Source: Lasiodiplodia sp. COLG20 (taxonomy: Eukaryota > Ascomycota > Dothideomycetes > Botryosphaeriales > Botryosphaeriaceae). From it: 64,000 nt of DNA. The DNA is taken from the NCBI GenBank assembly GCA_009801085.1, contig VNWV01000002.1, positions 4,030,001 to 4,094,000 of the forward strand, in the 5' to 3' direction. The first letter of the stretch is position 1; every line of letters starts with the position of its first letter. Of the stretch, positions 35,457 to 45,928 are shown one piece after another. Position numbers and translations under genes: made by a program. The notes under the pieces were generated by a model. It was given only the letters and a program-made list of their open reading frames with translations, was not told the DNA's origin and searched no databases.

Positions 35457-37801
35457 TGCCGAAATGCGGTACAGTGTGAAGAAAGCACAAGAATGAGGTG
35501 GAGAAGGAAAAGAAAGATGCAAAGGCCTTGATCGCACGGCGGAAAGCGCTCGCTGCGGCTGTGTCTGCTGTGCAACATATGCAAGGCTAGATTCAGCCAG
35601 CTCAACACACCTACCACAGTCATCATCGCAGCGTAGCCAACCAGGTCATAGCCTGGGTTTAGGCGTGCTCAGTAGGTGCGGTCCCCGCACACAGCCTCCT
35701 CTTATGCGTGGTACAGATGGCTGTGTAGACCGTGAGCATGCCTTTGTGGTGCTGGCATGTGGTTACGGTTTGTCATTGCGGAACGTATCAATGACCCTGC
35801 CAGTGCGCCAGGAAAGGCAGGAAGTCGTGGCCGCGATATAGCACGTGACCTTTCCTTCAGCCTTGGAACAATTGAGTCTAACGGGAAACTACTCTTTTAA
35901 TCTTGCCATAGAAAACAGGTTTGTTGTAAATAGAACGGTTTCGAACGGCATGGCTAGCCAACGTATTTTCAGTGCCATCCCAGGCCGGGCAAGCTAACAT
36001 CTCAACACCAAGGTCGAATGGCTGTTCTCGGATCCTCCCACCACCACTACCACCATACTCAGACCATGTCTCCTTTTTCCACGACGACAAACGCCAAAAA
36101 AGCCCCACCATCCCATCCCAATCTCCCTAAGCTCCTTAGCCTCACCATATCTGCAACCGCCACAGCACACAATACACCCAATGACGTCCACCCGAGCTAT
36201 CTCCGAGCAAGCACTCCCCTCGCCATTCCGATCCAGAGCGCCCTTCCAAACCCTTCTAGCTATCTTCCCACGGCGCTCAGATCAGCCGCCGTCCCTCTTT
36301 TCGATCCAGATCGTCAGGCATACCGTCTTTTCCCTGGCCCCAGCATGCACTCCCACCGTTAGTCTCGGGGTCAACGAAAGCTGGACACCACCCCCAATCC
36401 GCAAAAAATTTCCCTGCCCCGGCAGGGCATGTGTGAACAGACGCGGGCATCGTACTCCCCCTAAGCCAATACCAAAAAAAAGTCAGAGAGTAAAGAGCAC
36501 GGTACGCTCTCTCAACCCTCCCTCGTTACTCTCGCTTCCCAATTCCTTCGTCATGGATCTTCAAACACCGGTGAAGGAGTATACGCGCCGCATTTGGGTG
36601 TGTGCGGTGCTCCCGTGTGTGTGTGCCCTTTTTTACCCTTTTTCCTTGCTTGCTCCACTCAAATCAAGCTTCGATAAGCTTCCCGCTGGCTGAAACCCAA
36701 ACACCCTGTGGTGGGGAGCCGAAACTCTAGGACGACACACTGACGCCTAGGCGACGCGGGCCGTCGGACGGAAGAGAGGTGTTGGGGCCAAGGAGAGGCT
36801 TTGACGCGGCGTAGCACATACGTATGTGTTGGCTGCGGCGGCACCGGCGGCGGGGGGCGGACGGGCTGTTCGGCATGTCCAGAATCCCCCATCTCGGGTC
36901 AAAGGAAAGAAATCGAAATTGGGGAAAGGAGAGGGGCAAAAGAGGTGGACGACGGGGCGAAACCGAGAGAAGGGACGAGGAGAGGGGCGAGATGATGCTA
37001 TTGCTGTAGGGGTGCCCAATGATCGCCCTGGGCCGTAATGACGAACACCTACCGGTGAGTGGAGGCTAACGTTGTTCGTGTGGGCGAACGGGTGTGTGGC
37101 TTCTTCTCACTGGTCCAAACCTTCTATCTTTGCTGGACAAGGTGCGTGGGGAAAGAAGGTGCAAGGTGAAGTGTACTTCACCCGCGGTGGAGTGTACCCG
37201 TGGTATCCGGATGCCTCATCACGATCGATAACCCGCACACCTTCTCTACAGAGGGAGGTGGCTGAGGCGATCGTCCGGACCTAAATGTTGAACTAATAAT
37301 TATACATTTCCGTCCGAACGATAGTTTTAACTATCTATGAGTCGAGTGTCTTTTTTTCACAACGATCGTTTCTTCTGGTGTAAATCACCCGTACCCTATC
37401 ACGATTACAACGATGTCGTCATACCCGTTCGCCTCACTTGGACGTTTCCAATTTGTATCAACAATCTGCCCCTGAGTCTTCGATGCCCATGACGATTATC
37501 GATGAACTACTGCATCAGCAACGTCATTGGCAAGGACATTTCTGCCAATTGCAAACGTGGCCACCATCTTCGCCGATTCATCATCCGGGCACTTGACGAT
37601 AGAGGCGGATCCGTAGATACGCCTCTGTAATACGCAATACCTTCTTGCGAGGCCACCTCGCCCATGAGCCACCTTCGGCTTTCGTTAGCACCTCGGATAT
37701 ACGCATCACGCCCCGCACACACACATGACCATCAGCAGCAGCAGCAGCAACACTCCCGAAAATCATCAATAATCATCATTACAACTGCCTCCCCCCTGCT
37801 A
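35457..37801. other. 2.3-kb gene-free intergenic region
   Basis: This lies between the start of the ankyrin gene and the stop of the TAPT1-family gene. The left 400 bp should carry the ankyrin gene promoter. The rest contains short C-rich, A-rich and T-rich stretches. A 170-codon plus-strand frame near 36181-36693 is proline-rich without motifs and overlaps competing frames, so I do not call it. Confidence 0.4.
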
Positions 37802-40705
37802 CTACCAAATCCTCTTCGCAACCATACTATACCGACTCGTCCCCTCCAACTTCCCATCCGCGCCCCTCGCCTCCTTCGCCTCCTTCTCCCTGGCCTTGGC
37901 CTCCCTCTCCCGCAGCGCCCGCAACCCCTCGGGATCGTCCGCGTAGATCCACCGCTTCTTGTCGTCCTCGACCTCGACGACGCCCCACCCGCCGACGCGC
38001 TTGCCGTCCGTCGTCGTCAGCATCTTCTCGCGCTCCTTCATGCCCTTGTAGCGGGCGCGCGCGAAGCCGAGCAGGACCATGCCGAGGACGAGCTTGCAGG
38101 CCAGCAGCACGAAGTAGGCGACGAGGAAGACGACGATCATGGTCGTGAAGGCGATGACGTCGTCGAGGGACCAGAGATGCCATGACGACGAGGAAGGCGT
38201 GCTGCCGGCGCCGAAGGACGAGCGGCCGAGGGCGCGGCGGAAGATGTGGTCGATGTGGGCGAGGGCGGCGGTGGTTGCGGGGGACGACGAGGTGGCCTGC
38301 GAGCCGGCGCTCTCGACGGAGAGGCTGGTGGCGGGCGAGGGGATGGGGAGCGGCATGTGCGTGGCGAGGAACATGTGGTAGGTCTGGATGGTGGCGCGGA
38401 TGAAGAGGCAGGCCAGCGGCAGTACGGGCAGGCCGAGGCGCTTGGTCAGGTTCTGGTCGAAGAAGGCGTTCGAGTAGTAATCCTTGGCCAGCACGTCGAG
38501 GAAGCGGCCGTAGACGGCTGGCTTGGTGTTGTTGAACTTGGTGATGTACGCGTGCTTGAGCCAGTCGACCAGCATCTCGCTGCCCAGCACGAGCAGGAAC
38601 GGCCCTAGCACCTGGCCCGTCCATTTGGGGAAGATGGTGAAGCTCTTGGGGATGATGCTCGTGCTGCGGAAGGGGGCGGTTGTGCCGGTGCCGTTGCTGC
38701 CGATGCTTGCGCTGGATGAGCCCGATATGTCTCCGAGGATGCTCAGGCCGCCGACTTCGACGATGTTGCGGCAGGCGATGATCATGAGCATGAGCCAGAG
38801 CTGGAACCTCTCGACCATGTCCGCACAAGTAAGCTGGAAGAGGTTTTCTTTCTCGAACTTCTTAAACACGGTTCCCTTGATCTCGACGAATTGATTGGAC
38901 ATCAAAAGCGTCAGGAGAGCATTGGAATACGAGTTGACGGCGACGTTGAGAGTGATGACTTGGTAGAATAAGGCGGTGGAGTGCAGGGAAGTGTACGCCA
39001 AAGCTAGAAGGAACATCCAGAAAGGCCGGATGACCTTACTTCTACCGTCGGCGTTCCGGTCCAGAGTCTCGCGTGAGAGAAGACACTCGAGGATATCTTG
39101 GCCTAGTGCAGAGAAAAGCCGGTCACATACTTCAAGGACGTTGTAAATGACGTACAGCTTGATCGCCGCCTGACCTCTAATGTTGTGATACGTTTTACTT
39201 GCATCAAACCGCATAAGGACCATACAGGTTGCAAGTACCAGTAAACCTTTGAGGATGTCCGCTTTGTGGTTCGGAAGAAGTGTGGAAGGTACAGACTTGA
39301 GTCTGCGGTGGCGGTAGATGGAGGATTTCGGGGGCCTCCGCGAGGGTGGTGGCTCTTTGATGAGAGGGATACTATTTCCAGTTGAGACTCCAGAAGGAGG
39401 ATCCGAAGCCTGAGAGAAGGATGATTTGCGTGGCGTCACTTCATCAATCGATCCATTCGCGACGGGATGCTCAATTATCCCACGTCTTCGTTGCCGAATT
39501 CTGCCCACACCTTGGTAGATGAAGATGGCAATGTCGTTCGCTTCTTTCCATGCATTCGTTGCCCACCACTTAGCTAGGATCCAGAGGGCCTTAAGGAAGC
39601 GCAAGGGCAAGATTGTGAAGGTGTAGAGCCAGGCATCAAGACAAGCAAGGGCACCGAAACCGAGAGATTGCTCTAGTTCGAAGGGGAGAATAAGGAAATT
39701 CCATAGCCGTTCGAATTTGATGCGCGACGACTCGTAAGGGAAGTCACTGTTCACAGGCCGATGAATGTACAACGGAGAAGGTTTGTCCGACGAAAGCTCC
39801 AGTTGCAGATAGGTAGGAATGGACAATGGCGGTAACGGAATAGTTGCAGGCATTGGAGACGCTATGGGAGTTTCTTGTATGGCAGAAGGTTTGAGGCCGC
39901 CGGCGGAATCCCCCCTCTTTTCGTCCAGGTTCAAAGGGGTTGGCCGAGGTTTAAGTTGGGTTTGATCTAAAGATGGCGTTCCTCTGTTGGATTGTTTCCG
40001 GCGCATGATCGGGGTTGAAACGGTGCGCGACATGCTGGGCTTACTCCTTGAATCTCTGGACGAGGACTTGACATGATTCGTCTCTGAATGCGCAGGAGCG
40101 TCCTTTGCCTTTGACGAGCTGCGCATTCGATGTTCTCCATTTTCAGCCGGAGTCGCGTATTTGGTCGGGGACGTTGCGTCTCGGGAGTTGCTAATCGTGT
40201 GGCTTTTCTTTTCAAAGATCACAGGAGCTTCATCCAGTCTTGGCAATGTGTCGATGGGTCCATCCACTGGACGCAGTGGTAACGATGTTGGCGACGAGGT
40301 CAGCTCGTGTATTTGGGCCGGAGATAGCTTCAGCACGCGATCCTTCTCAGCATCGCTGGGAGAAGTCACGCTGCTCTTCCGCCTCGAATGCTCTAATTTG
40401 GTATCCAGACCAGCCAACCTGGACTCATCCATCGACACGGATCCATGGCGATGCGACCTCCCTCTCCTCTCAACGCCATTTGTTTCCTGCTTCTTCTCGG
40501 GGGAATTCGCGAGGCCATTCGTGACGGCTCCTTCAGGAACGGGCGAAATGCCTAGACCGGAGGGCGCGCCATCCTCAGCGGCGGAGGTTTCTGTCGGGCT
40601 GGGCGACAGGGCGGGCGTGGGAAGCTGCTGGCCGTTCTGCTGTTGCGGCGGCGAGAAGGGCGGGAAAGTCTCGGTGGCAGTCTCAGGATCCTGCAGCCCG
40701 TTCAT
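37802..40705 (-). CDS. TAPT1/Emp65-family ER membrane protein
   Basis: Single exon, 967 aa. The TAPT1 (DUF747) family is represented by yeast Emp65, an ER membrane protein that acts with SLP1 in protecting folding proteins, and by human TAPT1. The first ~290 residues are disordered, Ser/Pro/Lys-rich. The conserved core runs from about 300 to 720: YLQLELSS..., KFERLWNFLILPFELEQSLGF, then several hydrophobic helices. It includes the hallmark HKADILKGLLVLATCMVLMRFDASKTYHNIRGQ, IKLYVIYNVLEVCDRL and NQFVEIKGTVFKKFEKENLFQL. Two more membrane segments lie near the C-terminus (VIAFTTMIVVFLVAYFVLLACKLVLGMVLLGF). The final ~70 residues are charged. Codon use in the last third is very GC-rich, giving long antisense open frames. 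It is divergent from the RING gene with 299 bp between starts. Confidence 0.9.
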   Translation of the reverse strand: MNGLQDPETATETFPPFSPPQQQNGQQLPTPALSPSPTETSAAEDGAPSGLGISPVPEGAVTNGLANSPEKKQETNGVERRGRSHRHGSVSMDESRLAGLDTKLEHSRRKSSVTSPSDAEKDRVLKLSPAQIHELTSSPTSLPLRPVDGPIDTLPRLDEAPVIFEKKSHTISNSRDATSPTKYATPAENGEHRMRSSSKAKDAPAHSETNHVKSSSRDSRSKPSMSRTVSTPIMRRKQSNRGTPSLDQTQLKPRPTPLNLDEKRGDSAGGLKPSAIQETPIASPMPATIPLPPLSIPTYLQLELSSDKPSPLYIHRPVNSDFPYESSRIKFERLWNFLILPFELEQSLGFGALACLDAWLYTFTILPLRFLKALWILAKWWATNAWKEANDIAIFIYQGVGRIRQRRRGIIEHPVANGSIDEVTPRKSSFSQASDPPSGVSTGNSIPLIKEPPPSRRPPKSSIYRHRRLKSVPSTLLPNHKADILKGLLVLATCMVLMRFDASKTYHNIRGQAAIKLYVIYNVLEVCDRLFSALGQDILECLLSRETLDRNADGRSKVIRPFWMFLLALAYTSLHSTALFYQVITLNVAVNSYSNALLTLLMSNQFVEIKGTVFKKFEKENLFQLTCADMVERFQLWLMLMIIACRNIVEVGGLSILGDISGSSSASIGSNGTGTTAPFRSTSIIPKSFTIFPKWTGQVLGPFLLVLGSEMLVDWLKHAYITKFNNTKPAVYGRFLDVLAKDYYSNAFFDQNLTKRLGLPVLPLACLFIRATIQTYHMFLATHMPLPIPSPATSLSVESAGSQATSSSPATTAALAHIDHIFRRALGRSSFGAGSTPSSSSWHLWSLDDVIAFTTMIVVFLVAYFVLLACKLVLGMVLLGFARARYKGMKEREKMLTTTDGKRVGGWGVVEVEDDKKRWIYADDPEGLRALREREAKAREKEAKEARGADGKLEGTSRYSMVAKRIW

Positions 40706-41004
40706 AGCGTCGCAATTCCGAGGTCAGGGCGACCGGCATGCTGCGACATGCAGGACGGGGGGAAAAAAGGACACGGGTTTGTTGGGGGTGGGTCAGGGAA
40801 TGCGAAAAGGTGTACCTTTCTTGAGCCCCCGTCGCGGCGCGCGTGGCTGACGTCGTGTCGGCATCCCGAACCCCCGGCTCCCGACTCGCGCGCGCCACCG
40901 CGGGGAAGGGACGCGGCCGGAGCTGCCTGCAGCTAGAGAGAGCTTAACTACAGCTCCAGCTTCGTTCATCTTCCTCCTCCTCTTCGTCCCTACAACCATT
41001 CACA

Positions 41005-41813
41005 ATGTCAGGCTACGAAGGTATGCGCCTATTCTCTCCATTCACATGGCATCTTCCCAGCAAAGCAGCTGCGGGATTCCCAGATCCGCAGCAGCCCGCA
41101 GCCCCGCGGACAGAGCTTTCCAATGGCCAGAAACCGGGCTGACACGATAGCACACCACAGTGGAACACAACATCTCCCCCGAGGAGGCCAAGACCAGCAA
41201 TGAGCCGCGCCGGCGTCCCGACCTCTCGACCTTCTACTCAGCGCTCGAGCAGCTCGACACGTCCGACGCCGCCCACGCCCGCCACAACCCGCACGCCCAT
41301 CCCACCCCCACCGACGTCATCGCCCTCTTCTCCATGTTCCGCGACGCCCTGATCGTCATGGGCGCCGACCAGGCCGGCGGCGATCCGGCCGACAACCCCA
41401 TGTTCGAGCAGCTGCAGGCCTTCATCGACAACCCGCCCAAGGAGATCAATGGCGTGCCGGATAGCTTCATCGAGGGCTTGGACCGCGTGCCGAAGAAGGA
41501 CTTGAAGAAGGACGACGAGTGTGCCATCTGCAGGCTGCCATTCCTGGACGGTGAGTTTTTTTCGGGACAAACGGGAGCAATTGGTTGGGAGAGTGGGGGT
41601 GCTAATGGAATTTCTTTGTTGGCCGCAGATCCGTATCCTCTCGTGGTGGAGCTGCCTTGCGATGCTGGACACCGGTTCGATATGGACTGCATCCGCCCCT
41701 GGCTGAAGCTGAACAGCACGTGTCCGCTTGATCGCAAGGACTTTTCCAAGAAGAAGGCCCCGCCGCCTCCGCCTGATGACGAGGAGGAGGAGTGGGATGA
41801 CCAGTTCGGTTGA
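41005..41813 (+). CDS. RING-finger protein, probable E3 ubiquitin ligase
   Basis: Exons 41005-41020, 41161-41550 and 41629-41813 give 196 aa. The first exon is only 16 nt (MSGYE plus one base). The N-terminal half has no known domain. The RING starts CAICRLPFLD and continues after intron 2 with DPYPLVVELPCDAGHRFDMDCIRPWLKLNSTCPLDRKDF. Zinc positions read C-x2-C, C-x3-H, then Asp where RING-H2 proteins have the second His (HRFD in place of H.FH), then C and C-x2-C. Asp can serve as a zinc ligand, as in RBX1, so this may still be active. Intron 2 (41551-41628) is 78 nt with no in-frame stop, so retention would add 26 residues inside the RING. The C-terminus is Pro-rich and acidic. E3 activity is inferred from the domain only. 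Confidence 0.85.
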
Positions 41814-42135
41814 GAGAGGGAGGTATGAAAGAGAAAATTGCATGATGGGGCGTTTGGGGTTGGTGGTTATGTGTGAGTATGCAAGTTCGGCGGCCAGGAG
41901 GCCCTGATACCTTTCGTCCTCCATCATGATATCTGATCAAATCGATGAATTGATGTACTTGAGATGAATGAGACTACTCTATGTAGGAACCTACCGCCGG
42001 GGCTCCTACGAATGCATGACGGCTGTGGCGGTGACAACCGGCCATAGTAATGGCAAATGACGGGAAGAATACAGAGTCTTCCTGAACAAGAAAGGAAATC
42101 GTCTGATCTGATCCAAGGCACCTCATCCGATGCAC
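41814..42135. other. Convergent spacer between RING and coiled-coil genes
   Basis: A 322-bp interval between two stop codons, presumably overlapping or abutting 3' UTRs. No gene or terminator hairpin of note was seen. Confidence 0.4.
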
Positions 42136-43717
42136 CTAATCCGAAGCATTTCCACGAAATGAGCGGGTGAACCTTGCCAGCTGATAACCAACCAGCCCTC
42201 CGGCCCTCAGAACAGTCGTAGGACGCAAGAATCCACCATTCCTAGCCCTGTTTGCCAAATCCATGGCCTGACGATCGAATTCGAACACGTTTGCTGGGAC
42301 CCTTCCAGCGCGGAGCAGCGGGAAGACGGGACGAAGAGCTCTCAGGTTAATTGGCGCCATTCCTAGACTGCGTTAAAAATAAATCGCTTTCCTTGATGGT
42401 GGGATGGATGCACACTTACAGAGCCTTCTTCTGTTCGGCCAGCTTCTTCTCTTGGGCCTGCTTCTTCTCCTGGGCTTCCTTCTTCCTCTCCTTCTTCTCC
42501 TCCTTCTGCCTCGCCTTCTTCTCCTCTCTCTTCTCTTTCTTCGACATGCCCGGGCCGCCAGGGTTCACACGCTGCGGCGGGCGCATGAGATCGTTGAGCG
42601 CAATACCCTCCCTACCCTCGTTCGCGCGCAGCTCAGTCTCACGAAAGGCGAGATAGTCCATTTGCGTTTCCGAGCCCAGGCGTCCAAGCTCCTGGTAGAC
42701 ATAGTCGAGGAACGCCGGCGTTTGGAAGCGCCCGTCGTCGTCGGAACGGGGCGGGCGAGGCGGCGGAGGGCCATTATTGCCATTGCTGTGAACACGACCG
42801 GTTATGGAAGCAACGGTGTCGCCGATGCTCTCGATACGGCGATTGGTGTCTGCATCGCGAGGGATGGTGTTGTCGCGAAGGCCGATGGAGACTTCCTTGA
42901 GCTGAGCCACGCTCTCGAGGAGAGTGGCGCGACTGGGATTGCAGAGTTCGGCTGGAAAGCGGGATTCGATGTCTTCCATGTGCTCGATGAGGGCGTTGAG
43001 CTCGGGGGGCGTGGCGGCTTGCAGTTGAGGTCCGGTCAGGGAGGCGAGCGTGGGCTGCTCCGTCTGAAGCTGCTGTTGGTCAAGCTGCTGGTCGTCGCGT
43101 TGCTGGCCTTCGTGCTGCTGGACCTGGCGTTGCTGGTCCTGGAGCTGCTGGTCGTCGCGCTGCTGCTCATTGCGCTGCTGGTCTTCGCGCTTCTGCTGGC
43201 CGTCGTGCTTCTGCTGGCCATCGCGCTTCTGCTGGCCGTCGTGCTTCTGCTCATTGCGCTGTTCCTGGCGCTGGCGCTCCTCGCGCTCCTTGATGCGCTG
43301 CTCTTTGCGCTTATTTTCTTCGGCGCGGCGTGCGTCGTCTTTGAGCCTGTCTTGGTGGATAGCCCGCATGTAGCGGATCTCCTCCTCAGTGGGCTTCGTA
43401 GCTTCTACTCCGTGGTAGTGGCAGTTGGGATCGCGCAAGATCAGCGGGCGCTTCTGTCCGCGCGGTAGATGAGGATTAAAGACAGGGCGATCTTCGCTCG
43501 CGACGCTGTCGCCGTCACTGTGGTTCTGGTCGTCGTCGTCATCGGGGTTGTCAGCGTCGCTGTGGCTCTGGTCGTCGTCATCGCGGTTATCGGTGTCGGT
43601 GTCGGTGTCGTCTTCGTCGTCGTCGGGCGGCCTGCGCCAAACCAGCCAGGCAGGCAGGAAGCCAGGCAAGAAGCCAGGCAGGAAGCGACCGAGATACTCG
43701 AAAACGAAGCGCCACAT
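42136..43717 (-). CDS. Uncharacterised charged repeat/coiled-coil protein with an N-terminal hydrophobic segment
   Basis: Two exons, 43717-42420 and 42367-42136, give 509 aa. I do not recognise the family. The N-terminus has a hydrophobic amphipathic stretch with a repeated unit (FLPGFLPGFLPAWLVW), perhaps a membrane anchor. An acidic Asp-rich segment (about 30-75) follows, then a long Lys/Arg/Gln/Glu-rich region predicted to be helical. It includes hexapeptide repeats of the form K[HR]DGQQ encoded by an 18-bp DNA tandem repeat near 43186-43250. A moderately conserved-looking middle (LNALIEHMEDIESRFP...) contains a polyproline run, and a Lys/Glu/Gln coiled coil precedes the intron. The second exon adds LGMAPINLRALRPVFPLLRAG and ends FRGNASD, a compact basic tail. 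The intron restores frame (GCT CT + T), which argues that the two parts are one gene. Function unknown. Confidence 0.7.
43186..43250 (-). repeat. 18-bp tandem repeat inside the coiled-coil gene
   Basis: About three near-perfect 18-bp copies (unit CTTCTGCTGGCCGTCGTG on the plus strand, with a few substitutions) encode K[HR]DGQQ on the minus strand. Looser CTG/TCG-rich copies extend over roughly 43070-43270. Such in-frame minisatellites vary in copy number between strains in other fungi. Confidence 0.75.
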
Positions 43718-43981
43718 GGCGGAGTAATGATGCCTCTGTAACGATGGTCCGAGCGAGTCTAGAAAGAATGAGGGAGAGGTAGAGGTTGAGCGGGCGGGCG
43801 ACGCGTTGCTATTTTGAAGTGTTTGGCGCTTGCACGTGGCGTGCGTACAAAAAGAGAAGACGCGCTGGGTCGCAGGACACGCGCAGGCCTGCGTAGACGC
43901 CCGCTATTCGCCCTTCTTCCTCCATCTTCTCGTCCTGGCTCTGCTACCGCGCGAAGCTCTCACGAACATATCACTATCAAT

Positions 43982-44230
43982 ATGAAACGCGCTCACCCCA
44001 GCGACGGCGCATTCGATGAGCCTTTCCGGCCGCGGCCACCTCCCGACGTTCCTACCCGCAATGACGCAGGCCTCTCGGCGCATGAGGAGCCCTTTGCTAC
44101 CGAAGATGGACGTACCTATAGATGCTGCGAACACTATCTGGAAGCCGGAGCGCTCCAGCAGGCCGCCTTCGATTGTCATGGCTCTCTGGTCCATGGCTCA
44201 CTGTCCGCTCCCGTCGGAGCGGAGAGATGA
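43982..44230 (+). CDS. Possible small hypothetical protein
   Basis: An 82-codon frame in the divergent space between the coiled-coil gene and the DRYxP gene. Its start, MKRAHPSDGAFDEPF, follows a C/T-rich leader-like stretch and ATCAATATG. The C-terminal half contains YRCCEHYLEAGALQQAAFDCHG. I recognise no domain. It could be a short gene, a first exon, or chance coding. The region from 44231 to 44598 shows no clear continuation. Confidence 0.25.
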   Translation: MKRAHPSDGAFDEPFRPRPPPDVPTRNDAGLSAHEEPFATEDGRTYRCCEHYLEAGALQQAAFDCHGSLVHGSLSAPVGAER

Positions 44231-44598
44231 GTTTGAGTGAAAATGGGAGGCAATAACAGGAAACGGCTTAACATGTAGCTGCTCATCAAATGGAACACTC
44301 TCTGCAAACCAAAGTGCTGGCAGGTTTGCGTTTGGCATCAGTGAGGGTCGTGCCTTCCGCATGATACTACCGTCGGCAACACTTCGCGATGTAGATAGTA
44401 TCCACTCCGGTAGGCACTTCCTGAGCGCAGCGCGATGTCACCTCGTGCCTTCTCTCTGCATCGAACAATGCTGATACCAATGCAACGCGCTCCCAACCGC
44501 AACTCATCATCACTCATTTTCACCAAGTCATAGCTAATATATTACCGCCATACGTTACGAGGATCCTGCTCTCGCGAAGCACCTGCAAAGCACAATCA
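44231..44598. other. Spacer upstream of the DRYxP-motif gene
   Basis: A 368-bp interval of ordinary composition that should contain the promoter of the following gene. A TATA-like AATATATTAC occurs near 44536-44545, about 60 bp before the start codon. No gene is seen. Confidence 0.35.
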
Positions 44599-45928
44599 AT
44601 GTCGGCACCTCAAGATGACAATTCTGGAAGACGAGACTCTTTCGGAGAGGAGGGCGGGAAAAAGAAAAAGAAAATAGACCGCTACGTACCCAATTACGGA
44701 AGACGAGACTCCTCCAGAGAGGCGGCTGAAGAAGCGGAAATCGACCGCTACATGCCCGAATACGGAGAGACGGTTGAAAGACGGCAAACAGACCGCTACG
44801 TACCTGATTCCGGTCCGTGCCGATGCACCTCACTCATGGCCCTGTTGCTGCGGCTCACTATACTCGGCAGCCACTGGAGCAGATGATTCGACCACCACCA
44901 CCACCCAACCAGAAGCATCAGCGCATTCACGAGACGATAGCCGTAACCCCTGGTACTCGTTCCGCCACTACCCCCGCCCCCGCCGCCGCCACCGCTCGTC
45001 ACCCGACTACTTGACAGGCAGCCTCCATCCATCCTCCCTTCCTCCTCCCCGCAGCAGCAGAAACCGCCGCGCCCCGATTTCCCCTCCTCCACCTTACACC
45101 CAGACCCCCGAATTGCCATCTTCCCGCAATCCTCGCCCGCTGCGTGCCGCCACCACCTCCTGGCGTGATCGTGGTAGCAACCGGGCGCCCCGAAGCCAGC
45201 CGTCCAGAAACCAGCCGCTCGAATCCGTCGAGCTTGAGCGTAGCACCCATCGTCGCGTTTATCCTCCTCGGAGGCCGAGTCGGAGCCTCTCGCCTCGTAG
45301 CCGCAGCAGCAGACACGTCGGCCAGGCGCAGGCGCGCCAGGCGCAACAGTACGACGGCTCCCCGTCCTCCTTCGCCTCTGGCATAGCGGCGGCCACAGCA
45401 GCGGAAAACGATGACAGTCGCCGCGGACCTTTCCAGAATGTTCCTGGTGCAACAAATGCTTACAATCCTCCTCCTTCGGCGCCGCCCAACCAGCAGCAGC
45501 AGTGGCGCTCTTCTTCTCCTTCTACCATTGCGCCCCGCAGAGCCCCTTATCCTCTCCCCCGCCGTCGTCCTCCCCGCGAGCAGAGCGCAGGCACGGCGTA
45601 CACCACAGATTTCGAGGTCCGTAGGGCTGGAGGATCCTCCTCATCTGCCGCGGCAGCAGCAGCAGCAGCAGCGGGGGAAAACGATGGCAGCTACGATCAG
45701 CGCATGATCACTCCCAGTGCAAACCTTTACGATCCGACGTACAGCCGCCGGTTTACTTCTTCTAACCTTCCGCTCCGTGGACGCCCTCCTCCCCGCGGAG
45801 GTGGTCCTCCCCCGGCTCGCCGTTCCGGCGAGGGAAATAGCAACTCGGACTCGGCGTACAGCTCCGATGCGCCGGATTTCGAGGTCCTGACGTTTAAATC
45901 GCCGCCGAATAGGAGGGCGGGGAGGTAG
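44599..45928 (+). CDS. Disordered Arg/Ser/Pro-rich protein with three DRYxPxxx motifs
   Basis: Exons 44599-44812 and 44883-45928 give 419 aa. I do not recognise a named family. The N-terminal ~75 residues contain three spaced copies of a DRY[VM]P motif: IDRYVPNYGRRDS, IDRYMPEYGE and TDRYVPDSDDS; the third spans the exon junction. This spacing, plus charged linkers, suggests short linear binding motifs rather than a fold. The rest is low complexity: Arg/Ser (RSPSRSLSPRSRSSRH), proline runs, a polyQ of four and a nine-residue polyalanine run near 45650-45672. It ends DFEVLTFKSPPNRRAGR, and a similar TDFEVRR occurs earlier, so DFEV appears twice. RS-type composition hints at RNA-related or condensate biology, but this is speculative. 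The intron is required because the first frame stops at 44886. Confidence 0.65.

Noticed and set aside
36181..36693. 170-codon plus-strand frame, Pro/Ser-rich
   Set aside because: No motif, competing frames of similar size, and no clear promoter or splice structure.
42404..43468. Plus-strand Leu/Val-rich frame that looks like a membrane protein
   Set aside because: It is the antisense of Gln/Lys/Asp repeats in the coiled-coil gene; hydrophobicity arises from complementing CAG/GAC codons.
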